Assembly (NCBI GenBank): GCA_002421905.1
Contig: DISK01000001.1
Span: forward strand, 124,001-188,000
Reading direction: 5' to 3'
Origin: Micavibrio sp. UBA6212
GTDB taxonomy: Bacteria; Pseudomonadota; Alphaproteobacteria; Micavibrionales; Micavibrionaceae
DNA: 64,000 nt
The notes under the pieces were generated by a model. The model did no database searches, had not been told where the DNA came from, and saw only the letters and a program-made list of their open reading frames with translations. Both the position numbers and the translations under genes were made by a program. Numbering within the stretch: the stretch's first letter is position 1; the number at the start of each line of letters is the position of its first letter. Shown one piece after another: positions 34,141-43,622 of the stretch.

Positions 34141-34575
34141 CTAGTCTTCCAGCTTCAGAGGGGCGCCAGTTGATTCGGTGATGTTTTCGAGATTGATGTC
34201 GAGGCAGACGTTGAATTCGGTCAGGTCGAGGTTCTTTTCTGCATTTTTTGGCATCATGATCTTGTTGGTAATGCAATATTCGATCAAGGCTGCGGAAATA
34301 AAGTCTGCAGTCAGGTTGATGAATTTCTGTTCGAAGGTCTTTTCATCAAAGAAGGTCAGGGTAATGGCCTTGGGCGTTTCCCGGACATTATAATCACCCT
34401 GAATAGGAGCTTTGAACTGTTTCATGGAGTGGAATTCATATTCAGCGGTTCCAGCATAGCGGGCGCGAATGATCCGCCCTTCCGGAAATTTCATGCCCAA
34501 TGAGGCACCATAGTTGCGGATGGCGATGGTTGTTTCGCTGTGTGAAAATATCAATCGGCGTATTTCTGTTGCCAT
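34141..34575 (-). CDS. Hypothetical protein of mixed alpha/beta composition
   Basis: 144 residues from ATG 34575. No membrane segment or signal. Alternating strands (RLIFSHSETTIAIRNYG, AITLTFFDEKTF) suggest a small beta-rich domain, followed by helices. I do not recognise a family. It stands 107 bases from pgsA and is divergent from the pilus locus across a 276-base AT-rich control region. Whether it belongs with the pilus genes is unknown. Confidence 0.65.
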   Translation of the reverse strand: MATEIRRLIFSHSETTIAIRNYGASLGMKFPEGRIIRARYAGTAEYEFHSMKQFKAPIQGDYNVRETPKAITLTFFDEKTFEQKFINLTADFISAALIEYCITNKIMMPKNAEKNLDLTEFNVCLDINLENITESTGAPLKLED

Positions 34576-34851
34576 AAGTCTCTCGTGAGTGTTTTCTTTT
34601 TTATATTATATATTTTTTATGCGAAGGATTGCTCGAACAAAATACGAATCTACCTGTTTTTTCTTATTTTGCAACATCCTGATCTTCAAGTTTTTTTTAC
34701 GATTGCGGGGTAGTCTGAGGAGTGAGGGTTAAGGATTGCCCCATGATTCTTTGGAACTACTCTTATTATATACCTTGTGTTTCCGCCCCTTGAAAGGGAT
34801 AAGTCAGAAGATACAGGGATCTCTTTTAATGTACCTGCAAGTGGAAAATTT

Positions 34852-36738
34852 ATGGAAGTTATTGATTTAACAGGAAAAGACGAGGATCAGAGCAAAAGTT
34901 CTGGTGGAGCAGGGTTGCCTGCGCGTCCCGATCAAATCAAGGCTCTTGATGTAAAGGAACTGGTCAAGGCAGGCGGGCAAGGGCTTTCACGGCGGGGCGG
35001 CGGTGTCGCCGGACGGTATATTGATGAGGATGGACGGGGGTATTCCGGTGAGGCAGATGGTCGCGGACGGATCGGTGAGCGTATGGTCGCTCAAGGGATT
35101 ATCACTCAGGAACAATTGAATGTCGCCTTACAGGAAAAGAAAATCACCGGAAAATTGCTGGGGCAGGTTCTGGTTGATCTTGGATTTATCGGCGAGCAAA
35201 TTCTAATCGAGTTTCTGGCCAAATCCAGTGGCCATGAGGTTTTTGACCCCAAAACAACAATCTTTGATGGTGAGGCGTTGGTTCTGGTCGATAAGGAACA
35301 GGCCAAGAAGTTGCGTGTCCTTCCGATTTCCTACCGGAATAATGTCGTCGTCGTTGCGATGGTTGATCCGTACGATATTGTGGCGACCGATGGATTAAAG
35401 AGAATTCTGCCTAAGGGCACCGATATTCGTTGCAAAGTTACGACAGCCACGATTCTTTCCGATGCTATTGATGCGGCTTATGGATATTCCAGCTTGATCG
35501 AGGATATTCTCAAGGAGCTGGATGACGGTACGGTTAATCCTGATGATGTTGCCAAGTTGAATGAAGACAAGGCTTATAGCCATCCGATTGTGCGATTGGT
35601 CAATGCGTTGTTGATTGATGCCGTTAAAACAGGTGTTTCGGATTTGCACTTTGAACCGGAAGAGAATTTTGTCCGCTTGCGGTACCGTTTGGACGGTGTG
35701 CTGTTTACCGCCCAGATTTTGCACAAGAAGATATGGAACGGGGTGTCACAGCGGATTAAAATTATGTCGAAGATGAATATTGCCGACAAGCTGTCTCCGC
35801 AAGATGGACGTTTCAATCTGAATATCGGAGACCGTGAAGCGGACTTTCGTGTTTCATCCTTACCAACTGTCCATGGCGAAAATATTGTTCTTCGTGTTTT
35901 GGATAAAAACGCCAGCATTAAGCCATTGGCAAAATTGGGATTTAGTGAAGAAAATCTGAAAAGAATCCGGATGGCGCAAGCGCGTCCCGAGGGGATTATT
36001 ATTGTGACCGGCCCGACTGGTTCGGGTAAATCAACCTCTCTTTATTCAATGATTAATGAAATCAATAAGGTAGAGGTGAATATTCAGACATTGGAAGATC
36101 CTGTTGAATATTCTTTGCCAATGATCAGGCAAACCCATGTGCGGGAAGGAATTTTGACGTTCGCGGATGGTATTAAAGCTTTGCTGCGTCAGGATCCGGA
36201 TATTATCTTTATCGGGGAGATCCGCGACGGGGTGACCGGAGATATGGCGCTCAAGGCCGCGATGACTGGTCACCAGGTTTACACAACCCTCCACACCAAT
36301 GATTCGTTTGGTGCCATTCCGCGTTTGGTCGATATGGGATTAAAGCCCGGCATGATCGCGGGAGCGATTATCGGGGTCTTTGCACAGCGCCTGGTTCGTG
36401 TATTATGTGAAAACTGTAAGGAAGAACATCACCCCAACGAAGAAGAATGCCAGATTTTGGGTGTTTCTTCGGGTGAGGCCCCTAAAATTTTCAAAGCCCG
36501 TCAGGGTGGGTGTCCAGTGTGCTCTGGCCAAGGATATAAGGGGCGTGTGGCGATCGCAGAGATCTTGTTATTGGATGAAGATCTGGACGAGATTATTGCG
36601 CGCGGGGGCACAAAAGTAGAAATGAAGCGTGTAGCCCAACAAAAGGGATTCAAAAGTATGCGAGATGATGGTATCCTCAAAGTCCTTGAGGGGGTCACGA
36701 GCATTGAAGAAGTCGCTGGCGCCGTTCACGTTTATTAG
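34852..36738 (+). CDS. Type IV pilus / MSHA-type assembly ATPase (PilB/MshE/GspE-like)
   Basis: Cytoplasmic hexameric motor that powers pilus extension. 628 residues from ATG 34852, which has AGTGGA upstream; a GTG at 34777 would add 25 residues without a ribosome-binding site. Domains: a variable N-terminus, a MshEN/GspE-N domain (GERMVAQGIITQEQLNVAL, about residues 70-190), then the ATPase with Walker A GPTGSGKSTSLYS near 387, the Asp box, Walker B DIIFIGEIRD and the His box TTLHTNDSFGAI. A tetra-Cys zinc site (CENC near 518, CPVC about 40 residues later) marks the GspE/PilB extension ATPase class. It heads the plus-strand pilus locus, and the platform gene follows 44 bases later. Confidence 0.93.
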   Translation: MEVIDLTGKDEDQSKSSGGAGLPARPDQIKALDVKELVKAGGQGLSRRGGGVAGRYIDEDGRGYSGEADGRGRIGERMVAQGIITQEQLNVALQEKKITGKLLGQVLVDLGFIGEQILIEFLAKSSGHEVFDPKTTIFDGEALVLVDKEQAKKLRVLPISYRNNVVVVAMVDPYDIVATDGLKRILPKGTDIRCKVTTATILSDAIDAAYGYSSLIEDILKELDDGTVNPDDVAKLNEDKAYSHPIVRLVNALLIDAVKTGVSDLHFEPEENFVRLRYRLDGVLFTAQILHKKIWNGVSQRIKIMSKMNIADKLSPQDGRFNLNIGDREADFRVSSLPTVHGENIVLRVLDKNASIKPLAKLGFSEENLKRIRMAQARPEGIIIVTGPTGSGKSTSLYSMINEINKVEVNIQTLEDPVEYSLPMIRQTHVREGILTFADGIKALLRQDPDIIFIGEIRDGVTGDMALKAAMTGHQVYTTLHTNDSFGAIPRLVDMGLKPGMIAGAIIGVFAQRLVRVLCENCKEEHHPNEEECQILGVSSGEAPKIFKARQGGCPVCSGQGYKGRVAIAEILLLDEDLDEIIARGGTKVEMKRVAQQKGFKSMRDDGILKVLEGVTSIEEVAGAVHVY

Positions 36739-36782
36739 TTCTTTTCTCGTGGTAACGTCCTGTTACTGCGGGGTTTCACAGA

Positions 36783-38009
36783 GTGGAGGTTACCATTCAG
36801 CCCTATAAGTACAAAGCTTATAATGCTAAAGGTCGTCCGATTCGTGGCGTGGTTTCTGCCGCCAACGAAGTAGATTTGTATAACCAGCTTCAAGGTGCGG
36901 GGATGGAGCTGGTAAGCTGTGCTCCTGTTTCTGCTCGTCGAAGTAGCGGGATTGCGCTGCTCCGACCAAAAGTTAAAACGCGCGATTTGATCCAGTTCTT
37001 TATGCATCTGGAACAAATGCAGGCGGCTGGTGTGCCGATGCTTGATTCTTTGGCTGATGTTCGGGATTCTGCTGAAAATCAGACTTTGAAGGATATTATG
37101 ACGGATGTTCACCGGAGTGTATCTGATGGAAGTTCGTTGTCAGAGTCTTTGGCGGCTTATCCGAAGGTCTTTTCGAATCTTTATATTTCCCTGATTCAGG
37201 CTGGTGAAGAAACGGGTAATCTGGAGCTATCTTATTCCCAGTTGATCAAATATTTGAAATGGATTGATGATATGCAATCCAAAATCAAAAAGGCGACGCG
37301 CTACCCGACGATTTTGTTGGTTGTGGTTGTTTTGACGATTACGGTGATGATGGGGGTGGTTGTTCCCCAGATTGTCGGTTTTATCAAGAATTTGGGTCAG
37401 GAATTGCCAGTTTATACCACCGCATTGATGGCAACATCCGAATTTTTCCAGGAGTATTGGTGGGCGGTTCTGGCTGCTCCGGTTATTCTGTTTTTCGTGT
37501 ACAAATCCTTGCGCAAGAGTTCTGAAGGCTTTGCTTATCAGATGGATACGTTGTGGTTGCGCCTCCCGATTATGGGGCCTTTGATTCGGAAAATCTCGAT
37601 TGCCCGTTACTCCCAAACCTTCGGCTCATTGTTTTCAAGTGGTATTGATGTCATCAATTGTTTGAAGGCCTCGCAACAAACTGTAACCAATCTGGCCTTG
37701 ATCGAGGCTTTGGAAATTGTTCAGGCTCAGGTTCAATCCGGTTCCCCTTTATCGGCGGCATTCGGTGCTTCGGGCGAGTTTCCGACATTGGTGACGCGCA
37801 TGATCAAGATCGGTGAAGAGTCCGGTAATCTTACTCCGGTTCTTAATCAGGTATCGGAATTCTACACAAGGGATGTTGATGAGGCAGTTCAAGGATTGAT
37901 TACGATGATTGAGCCTATGCTAACCGCATTACTTGGTGGTATGATCATGTGGATTGCGGTCGCAGTCTTTGGCCCGATTTACTCTAGTTTTGAACATATT
38001 GAAATGTAA
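36783..38009 (+). CDS. Inner-membrane platform protein (PilC/MshG/GspF-like)
   Basis: Platform on which the ATPase acts and pilins are inserted. 408 residues, the usual length. It contains two GspF repeats (about 70-195 and 270-400). The first includes LIQFFMHLEQMQAAGVPMLD and the second YSQTFGSLFSSGIDVI, which are the repeat signatures. Three membrane helices are visible: about 178-203, 225-242 and 380-400. The start is a GTG at 36783, since no ATG fits the conserved YKYKAYNAKG opening. Four bases then separate its stop from the next frame, whose ATG is at 38022. Confidence 0.93.
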   Translation: MEVTIQPYKYKAYNAKGRPIRGVVSAANEVDLYNQLQGAGMELVSCAPVSARRSSGIALLRPKVKTRDLIQFFMHLEQMQAAGVPMLDSLADVRDSAENQTLKDIMTDVHRSVSDGSSLSESLAAYPKVFSNLYISLIQAGEETGNLELSYSQLIKYLKWIDDMQSKIKKATRYPTILLVVVVLTITVMMGVVVPQIVGFIKNLGQELPVYTTALMATSEFFQEYWWAVLAAPVILFFVYKSLRKSSEGFAYQMDTLWLRLPIMGPLIRKISIARYSQTFGSLFSSGIDVINCLKASQQTVTNLALIEALEIVQAQVQSGSPLSAAFGASGEFPTLVTRMIKIGEESGNLTPVLNQVSEFYTRDVDEAVQGLITMIEPMLTALLGGMIMWIAVAVFGPIYSSFEHIEM

Positions 38010-38021
38010 CGGTTGGTTGTT

Positions 38022-39662
38022 ATGTCTGCACTTTACCCTTCGATTATATCCCCGACACGATGTGTTCTCCTGATTATGGATGAAGGGGTCGGCGTTTATG
38101 TGTCGTCAGGACGCGGCGTTTCGTTTATTGACGCCTATCATTGGCGCGAGTCAGGCTTTGAAGAAAAGCTCTCAGACGCTATTTCCCGAAGCGGCGCCGT
38201 GTCTGTTCTGATTTTGAATGATGCGGTCGAGCAACATTATAGAAAAGAAAAAGTTCCTGTCCTTTCTTTCTTTGATAAAGCCAATATCATTCAACGTCGA
38301 TTAAATGTGGCGTTCCCGAATTTCTCCATGCGGGCGGCAATGGTTCTGAAGGAAGGAACCAAGTTGATCCGTGAAGCGGCGGCCAGTGAAAAGGATGCGG
38401 TCAAGGGCGACCTTTATCTGTTCGCGGCAGTCCCTTCTACAGAAGCTTTCGGTCGTATTATGAATGCGATTTCAAGCGTGGATGCTCAGATTGTCGGCTA
38501 TGGTTTGTTGCCTGTTGAATCCACGTCTCTGGTCGATGCTCTAGTGAAGAGACTTGCCAGCAGAAAGACTGGAATTGGCGGCGCGCGTTGGTCTATTCTG
38601 ATTTCCCAGCATCGCGGCGGAGGGTTGCGCCAGATCGTTGTCCGGAATAACGAGCTGGCGTTGACCCGTGTCACGCCGGTGATCGAACCTGATCCTGAAA
38701 ACCCTGGGGCTTGGGCCGCCGATGTCTCCCAAGAGCTTCAGGCAACGCTGAGTTATTTGTCCCGTTTCGGTTATACGCCGGAAGATGGTCTTGATATTAT
38801 GGTCGTTGGTGACTCGTTATACACCGAGCCATTGGAAGGGATGATTTATGCCCCTTGTAACTATACCACCCTGAATTTGAAAGAGGCGTGCGACCTTATC
38901 GGTATCCGGGTTCTTGAGCGGGGTGAGGAGCATTTCTCGGACGCGTTGCATATCGGGTGGGTAGGGCGCAAAACCATGCTTGATTTGCCGCTGGTTTCCC
39001 GGGAAATCAATTCGATCAAGAAACCTCGTCAGGCGGCGATGGCGGTTATGATTCTATGTTCGATCGGTGTCTGTGGTGTTGCGGCTTATGCTGTAGATGA
39101 GGCAATGCGGCTTTATCGGGCGACCGTTAACATTGAAGTTGCTCAGGAACAGAAGAGAAAAATTGAAGAGATTTACGCTGAAGAATTGAAGCGTAAAGAA
39201 AGTATGGGGATTGATGTTCCTTTGATTAAAGGGTCGTTGGCGATCAATAAATTGATATCTGATGTGACGATTGATCCTTTGGTTGTTCTGGACGCCATTA
39301 GCAGGGAATTGCAGGATATACGGCTGGACGGATTTGAGTTCCATAACACAGGTTCCGAGCCTGCAGAAACATTGAGTCCTGGAACCACGCTCGCGGATCG
39401 CAGAACCGAATTGCTGCTGAAAATGAGCTTTGCCGGATCTGTCGATGCTGTGAAGGGCAATGAAGAGCTTGATAAGCTGGTGGATCGTCTGAATAGTCGT
39501 CTGGAAGACATTGGTTATAAGGCGCAAGTGAACAAGCAGTTGCAAAAATTTACCTATGATGCTGCCGTCGATAGTCAGGCGGGGATTACAGCAAAGGCTC
39601 GTGCTGCACAAGACAGATATAATGCCGAAGTTAAAGTCGTGAGGGTCAAGAAAAATGGTTAA
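38022..39662 (+). CDS. PilM-PilN/GspL-like bitopic pilus assembly protein
   Basis: 546 residues. The cytoplasmic N-terminal part (about 1-330) looks like the actin-fold PilM/GspL domain, with a GKTML segment before the membrane. One helix lies near residues 350-370 (AAMAVMILCSIGVCGVAAYAV). A periplasmic coiled coil (about 370-400) and a ferredoxin-like end follow, as in PilN. It therefore combines in one chain what T4a systems split between PilM and PilN; MshI and GspL are the closest known layouts. Its role is to link the ATPase and platform to the periplasmic alignment complex. ATG 38022 is chosen over the TTG at 38013. It overlaps the next gene by eight bases. Confidence 0.78.
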   Translation: MSALYPSIISPTRCVLLIMDEGVGVYVSSGRGVSFIDAYHWRESGFEEKLSDAISRSGAVSVLILNDAVEQHYRKEKVPVLSFFDKANIIQRRLNVAFPNFSMRAAMVLKEGTKLIREAAASEKDAVKGDLYLFAAVPSTEAFGRIMNAISSVDAQIVGYGLLPVESTSLVDALVKRLASRKTGIGGARWSILISQHRGGGLRQIVVRNNELALTRVTPVIEPDPENPGAWAADVSQELQATLSYLSRFGYTPEDGLDIMVVGDSLYTEPLEGMIYAPCNYTTLNLKEACDLIGIRVLERGEEHFSDALHIGWVGRKTMLDLPLVSREINSIKKPRQAAMAVMILCSIGVCGVAAYAVDEAMRLYRATVNIEVAQEQKRKIEEIYAEELKRKESMGIDVPLIKGSLAINKLISDVTIDPLVVLDAISRELQDIRLDGFEFHNTGSEPAETLSPGTTLADRRTELLLKMSFAGSVDAVKGNEELDKLVDRLNSRLEDIGYKAQVNKQLQKFTYDAAVDSQAGITAKARAAQDRYNAEVKVVRVKKNG

Positions 39663-40299
39663 GGGATTATCCAACAAAATTGTTTTCTTTATCCTTTTTC
39701 TGCTGTTTGTTGGTGGAGGCGGGGGCTATCTGGTTTATGAATATTTGATGCCTGCACGCGAGGGAGCCGAACGCGAACTATCGGCCACCAAAGCGGCTAT
39801 TGATGCAAAATATCAGGAAGTTGCCAAGATGAAGGAGGAATTCATCCTATTGCAAAGCCAGTTGCGGGATTTCAAAAATCTGGAAGCCAGAGGGTTCTTT
39901 AGCGATCAGGATCGTGCGCAAGCTACAGAGAATTTTTCCAAGCTGGTTGATCGTGCGGGCATCCTGCAGGCCAATTTGAAATATGAAGCAGGTAAGGTTG
40001 TTGCCAATAAAATGGCAGAGGATGCCAAGCAAATTGTCATTAAATCCCGTGGCCAGATCAATATTGAGAGTCTGGATGATGTTGATGTCTATACATTGTT
40101 GAAATATATGCAAGAACGTTATCCGGGTAGTGTTGATGTTACCAAGGTTGCTCTGGATCGTACCGAAACATTGAATGCGGATATGTTGCGGCAAATCGGA
40201 GGCGGAACTCCTGTCCCGCTTGTCAAGGGTACTATTGAGTTTGATTGGAGAACGATGACATCCCGCGATGTTACCGCGCCGCAGGGTGGAGGAAGATAG
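39655..40299 (+). CDS. PilO/GspM/MshJ-like alignment protein
   Basis: 214 residues. A single N-terminal helix (about residues 9-28, with a GGGGG run), a coiled coil (about 35-70) and a C-terminal periplasmic domain, which is the PilO topology. Sequence identity to named families is not evident to me, so the call rests on topology and gene order (ATPase, platform, PilM/N-like, this gene, PilP-like). The start overlaps the previous gene by eight bases, and the next gene begins one base after its stop, so translation is tightly coupled. Confidence 0.72.
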   Translation: MVKGLSNKIVFFILFLLFVGGGGGYLVYEYLMPAREGAERELSATKAAIDAKYQEVAKMKEEFILLQSQLRDFKNLEARGFFSDQDRAQATENFSKLVDRAGILQANLKYEAGKVVANKMAEDAKQIVIKSRGQINIESLDDVDVYTLLKYMQERYPGSVDVTKVALDRTETLNADMLRQIGGGTPVPLVKGTIEFDWRTMTSRDVTAPQGGGR

Positions 40300-40300
40300 A

Positions 40301-40966
40301 ATGTTAGCTTGTACCTATCATATTGATCGTCGATTGTTGGGGTTGTTTTGTGCCGGAGTTTGCGCTGTGTCAGTTTTTGGTGCAGGTGGTGTAACGGCGC
40401 GTGCAGAAACCAGCCCTGCAAATGGCGGAGTTGTTTCTGCCCCGTCGCCGACCTTCGGGACAACAGATTCTGTAGCTGCGCTGTCGGCTGACGAGTTGCC
40501 GCCAGAGGTGAAAATTCTACAAAGTATAGAGAAGGAAATCAGGGAAAAGTATAAAAAACAGATTTATGTGCGTGCTCAAGTCCCATCCCTGTTTTTTACG
40601 CCTGCTCAACATGCTTTATTGCGCGAGGCGCGGGTCGGATTTAATACGCGTGTTCCAACCCTGCAGGATCTGAAAGATTCCGGTGATCCGAATGATCCGA
40701 ATTACAGACCGCCAACTTCGTTGCGTGAAGTAACCTTGAGCGGAATATTATACAACTCTCCTGATGACTGGACAGTTTATCTGAATGCGGCGCGTGTTAC
40801 GCCTGACTCTATTCCATCCGAAGTGGTGGATATCAAAGTCTTCAAAGACTATATCGAATTACGTTGGTTTGATCAGATTTCTAACCAGATTTATCCGGTT
40901 CGCTTAAGACCAAATCAAAGATTTAATCTGGATGCTCGCGTGTTTCTGCCCGCCAAACCCTCATAA
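40301..40966 (+). CDS. PilP/MshK-like periplasmic pilus protein
   Basis: 221 residues from ATG 40301, which has GGAGGAAG with good spacing. An N-terminal signal-like helix (about residues 10-33, ending in ARA) is followed by a Ser/Pro/Thr-rich linker. The C-terminal beta-domain (VTLSGILYNSPDDWTVYLNA, and a WFDQISNQIYPVRLRPNQRF segment) resembles the PilP/MshK small beta-sandwich that contacts the secretin N0 domain. The position after the PilO-like gene supports this. Length and the linker fit, but no diagnostic motif is known to me for the family. Confidence 0.68.
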   Translation: MLACTYHIDRRLLGLFCAGVCAVSVFGAGGVTARAETSPANGGVVSAPSPTFGTTDSVAALSADELPPEVKILQSIEKEIREKYKKQIYVRAQVPSLFFTPAQHALLREARVGFNTRVPTLQDLKDSGDPNDPNYRPPTSLREVTLSGILYNSPDDWTVYLNAARVTPDSIPSEVVDIKVFKDYIELRWFDQISNQIYPVRLRPNQRFNLDARVFLPAKPS

Positions 40967-40986
40967 TCGATCTGGAGCGTATCGTT

Positions 40987-41742
40987 GTGTCTGAGCCCGT
41001 TTTTCTCGCTGTAAAGGTTTCTGCTTTGCGCGCCGGCTATGGTCGCAAGGAAGTCTTGCATGGGATTGATCTGTCGGTTGATGTCAGTCAGACATACGGG
41101 TTGATTGGCTTGAACGGGGCGGGGAAGACAACTTTGGTTAAAACAGTTCTGGGATTGAAAGAGCCGATATCGGGTGATGTCGCCGTCTTTGGACGAAGCT
41201 CCAAGAATGCGGATGTCCGACTTGATGTGGCTTATTTGCCCGAACGGTTTGATCCGCCGTGGTTTTTATCGGGTGGAGAATTTATCGATTTTGCAGTCTC
41301 TTTGTATGGGCGGCGAGTCAGTCGCGAGGATAAAACCCGTTTTTGCGAAGCGCTGGCCCTTGATGCTACGGTTTTGTCACAACGCGTCCAGACCTATTCC
41401 AAAGGGATGCGTCAGAAACTTGGATTGATTGCAACAGTCTTGACGGGATGTAAAATATTAATCCTTGACGAGCCGATGAGTGGTCTTGATCCGTTGGCGC
41501 GCTCTTTGGTCAAGAGTATGCTGATCGATGTCCGACGAGAAGGGCGTACCATTTTGTTGAGCAGTCATATTTTGTCGGATATGGATGAAATTTGTGATTT
41601 TGTGTCGGTTATCCATCAAGGGGATTGCTTATTTACCGGTACACCTGTTGCGATGCGGGAAAATACAGGTGAGGAGTCTTTGGAAAAAGCGTTTCTTAAT
41701 GTTATCGGCCATGTGCCAAGAGTTCTAGGCAAGGTGGCGTAA
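40987..41742 (+). CDS. ABC transporter ATP-binding protein in the pilus locus (PilH-like by context)
   Basis: 251 residues, one complete nucleotide-binding domain: Walker A GLNGAGKTTLV near residue 40, Q-loop, signature YSKGMRQKLG near 140, Walker B KILILDEPMSGLDP, H-loop SSHIL. It belongs to the CcmA/NatA/NosF-like class, whose partners are ABC-2 type permeases. It starts with GTG 40987 (GGAG upstream), 20 bases after the PilP-like gene. The only candidate permease nearby is at 48723. In Myxococcus xanthus an ABC pair PilH (ATPase) and PilI (permease) lies in the pil cluster and is needed for pilus formation; the context here suggests an equivalent, but that is inference. Confidence 0.85.
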   Translation: MSEPVFLAVKVSALRAGYGRKEVLHGIDLSVDVSQTYGLIGLNGAGKTTLVKTVLGLKEPISGDVAVFGRSSKNADVRLDVAYLPERFDPPWFLSGGEFIDFAVSLYGRRVSREDKTRFCEALALDATVLSQRVQTYSKGMRQKLGLIATVLTGCKILILDEPMSGLDPLARSLVKSMLIDVRREGRTILLSSHILSDMDEICDFVSVIHQGDCLFTGTPVAMRENTGEESLEKAFLNVIGHVPRVLGKVA

Positions 41743-41836
41743 ATGGTGTATCATTCTGTTCGTGGTTTTGGGCCGCGTCATTTATATCCTGCCTCTTTTG
41801 GTTCTATATCCATTCTATGTCCACCGGGTGAGAAGT

Positions 41837-43594
41837 ATGTCAGATCAGAATAATCATAACGATCAGGAAGAATTCGAAGCGATGTTTTCTTCTGAAGAAG
41901 GCCGTCGGGATCAGGCACCCGCCCAGAAAAAACAGGACGGAGATTTTCCTGAAGAAATTCTGGACGCAGATGTTTTCGATGCTGATACAGTGTCTGGGGA
42001 CGAGTTGGACGATGTTTCTGAAATAGATGATGCATTGGCGGATTTTTCGGATATTGATGACGGAGTTGATGAAAACGGTATTTTCGCGGCGTCTTCCGAA
42101 AAACGAAAAAAGCAAAAAAAATCATCCTCTCCAGCGATGATGGCTTTGATTGCATTGCTGGCTGTTGGCGGGGCTGGTGGATATTTCTATTATACCAACC
42201 CTGAAATTATCAATCAGATTAAAGAGAATTTTGCCGGAGACGTCTCTTCTTCCTCTTTGCTTTCCGGATTGAATGTTTTGGGTGGAGACTCAAAAGATGC
42301 ATCTGGTTCCCAGTCCGGGGATGGAGCTCAAGATGTCAATTCTGTAATTGGGGGTATTATTGCTCCAAATGTTGACGAGATGCCACCACAACCAGAGCCA
42401 ATCGAAATCACCGATGCTGCTGGTGTTTCGGAAGATATGCCTGTTCCTGATGTATCTTCACAGGATAATGTCGTGTTGTCTCCTGATGCGCCGTTGGTGG
42501 ATTCCGGATCTGCAGCCCAGTCTTTGAATGGCGATATGCCACCGCCCCCCGCGACGCCAGATACCCCGGTTGAAGATGTTACTCAAAACTCCGGGTCTGT
42601 TGCCCCTGTCGCTGAAAATGAGCAAGCTGCAGAAAATGAAGTGGCTCAGGACTCCGAACCTGTCGTGGAAGGAGGTGCAAAAATTATCCGTCCCACAGAA
42701 GAGGTGAAGAACAAGATTACTCTGGTTGATGATTTATCACCGGAAGACAAGCCGAGTGTTTCCGATTTGCAAAGTGCGCCGGTTGTTAAGGCTGACACGC
42801 AGCCAGTTGAGGATCAAGGAGAGGCGGCAACTGCAGATGCAGAGAAGAAAGATATGTTCTTTGACGCGCCTTCGGGTAAAATTCTGGCGACATTGCCTGC
42901 GCCGTCTCTGGATGCAAAACGTGGAAAATACGAAAGTATTATTGTTGTAAACTCCCCGACAAAATCATCGAGCAAATCTTCCAAGAAAGCTGCCGCCGAC
43001 AACCGTCTGGATATTCAAACAACGACGCTGGATGATCGTGTGGTTGCTGCCAGCCGTGCTTTGAAGCTCGGGCGTTATGATGCCGCAAAAAATATGTATG
43101 ATGAATTATATGCCCTTAACCCTCGCGATCCGCGTGTGTTGATGGGAAGGGCTATTCTGCTTCAGAAAATCGGTGAACCAGATCGCGCGATTGCCGCATA
43201 TGAAGAGGTTCTGGCTGTTGCCCCTGATAATGCAGAGGCTATCGTCAATATGGCAGGACTGATCCGTAAGGTGCAGCCGGCCATGGCGTTGAGCAAATTG
43301 TTAGATATGCGCCAGAAATATCCTGATAATGCGGCGATTGCAGCGCAGCTCGGGGTGGCTTATGCCGATTCAGGAAATCTGCAGGATGCGTATCGTTATC
43401 TGGATCTTGCGACGAGTATGCAACCTGGCAACGCCCAGCATTATTTCAACATGGCGATTATTGCCGAACGGGCGCGGGATATTCCAAAGGCGATCGGCAT
43501 GTATGAAAAAGCATTGGAAGTGGATGCTATTCATGGCGGTGGTGCAACCATCAATCGTGATGTGATTTATGACCGCCTGACCCGATTGAGGTAA
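41837..43594 (+). CDS. Membrane-anchored TPR protein of the pilus locus (MshN/PilF-like role)
   Basis: 585 residues from ATG 41837. An acidic cytoplasmic N-terminus (1-95) is followed by one helix (about 100-119, SPAMMALIALLAVGGAGG). A long low-complexity periplasmic region rich in Asp, Pro, Ser and Ala covers about 160-400. The C-terminal TPR array (about 410-580) includes AASRALKLGRYDAAKNMYDE, ALNPRDPRVLMGRA and IAERARDIPKAIGMYEKA. MshN in MSHA loci has the same layout (N-terminal anchor, disordered middle, TPRs). The opening at 41762 overlaps the ABC gene's downstream region and lacks a good site. Confidence 0.78.
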   Translation: MSDQNNHNDQEEFEAMFSSEEGRRDQAPAQKKQDGDFPEEILDADVFDADTVSGDELDDVSEIDDALADFSDIDDGVDENGIFAASSEKRKKQKKSSSPAMMALIALLAVGGAGGYFYYTNPEIINQIKENFAGDVSSSSLLSGLNVLGGDSKDASGSQSGDGAQDVNSVIGGIIAPNVDEMPPQPEPIEITDAAGVSEDMPVPDVSSQDNVVLSPDAPLVDSGSAAQSLNGDMPPPPATPDTPVEDVTQNSGSVAPVAENEQAAENEVAQDSEPVVEGGAKIIRPTEEVKNKITLVDDLSPEDKPSVSDLQSAPVVKADTQPVEDQGEAATADAEKKDMFFDAPSGKILATLPAPSLDAKRGKYESIIVVNSPTKSSSKSSKKAAADNRLDIQTTTLDDRVVAASRALKLGRYDAAKNMYDELYALNPRDPRVLMGRAILLQKIGEPDRAIAAYEEVLAVAPDNAEAIVNMAGLIRKVQPAMALSKLLDMRQKYPDNAAIAAQLGVAYADSGNLQDAYRYLDLATSMQPGNAQHYFNMAIIAERARDIPKAIGMYEKALEVDAIHGGGATINRDVIYDRLTRLR

Positions 43595-43622
43595 TCAGTC
43601 TTGCCGAAGAGGATATCTTGAT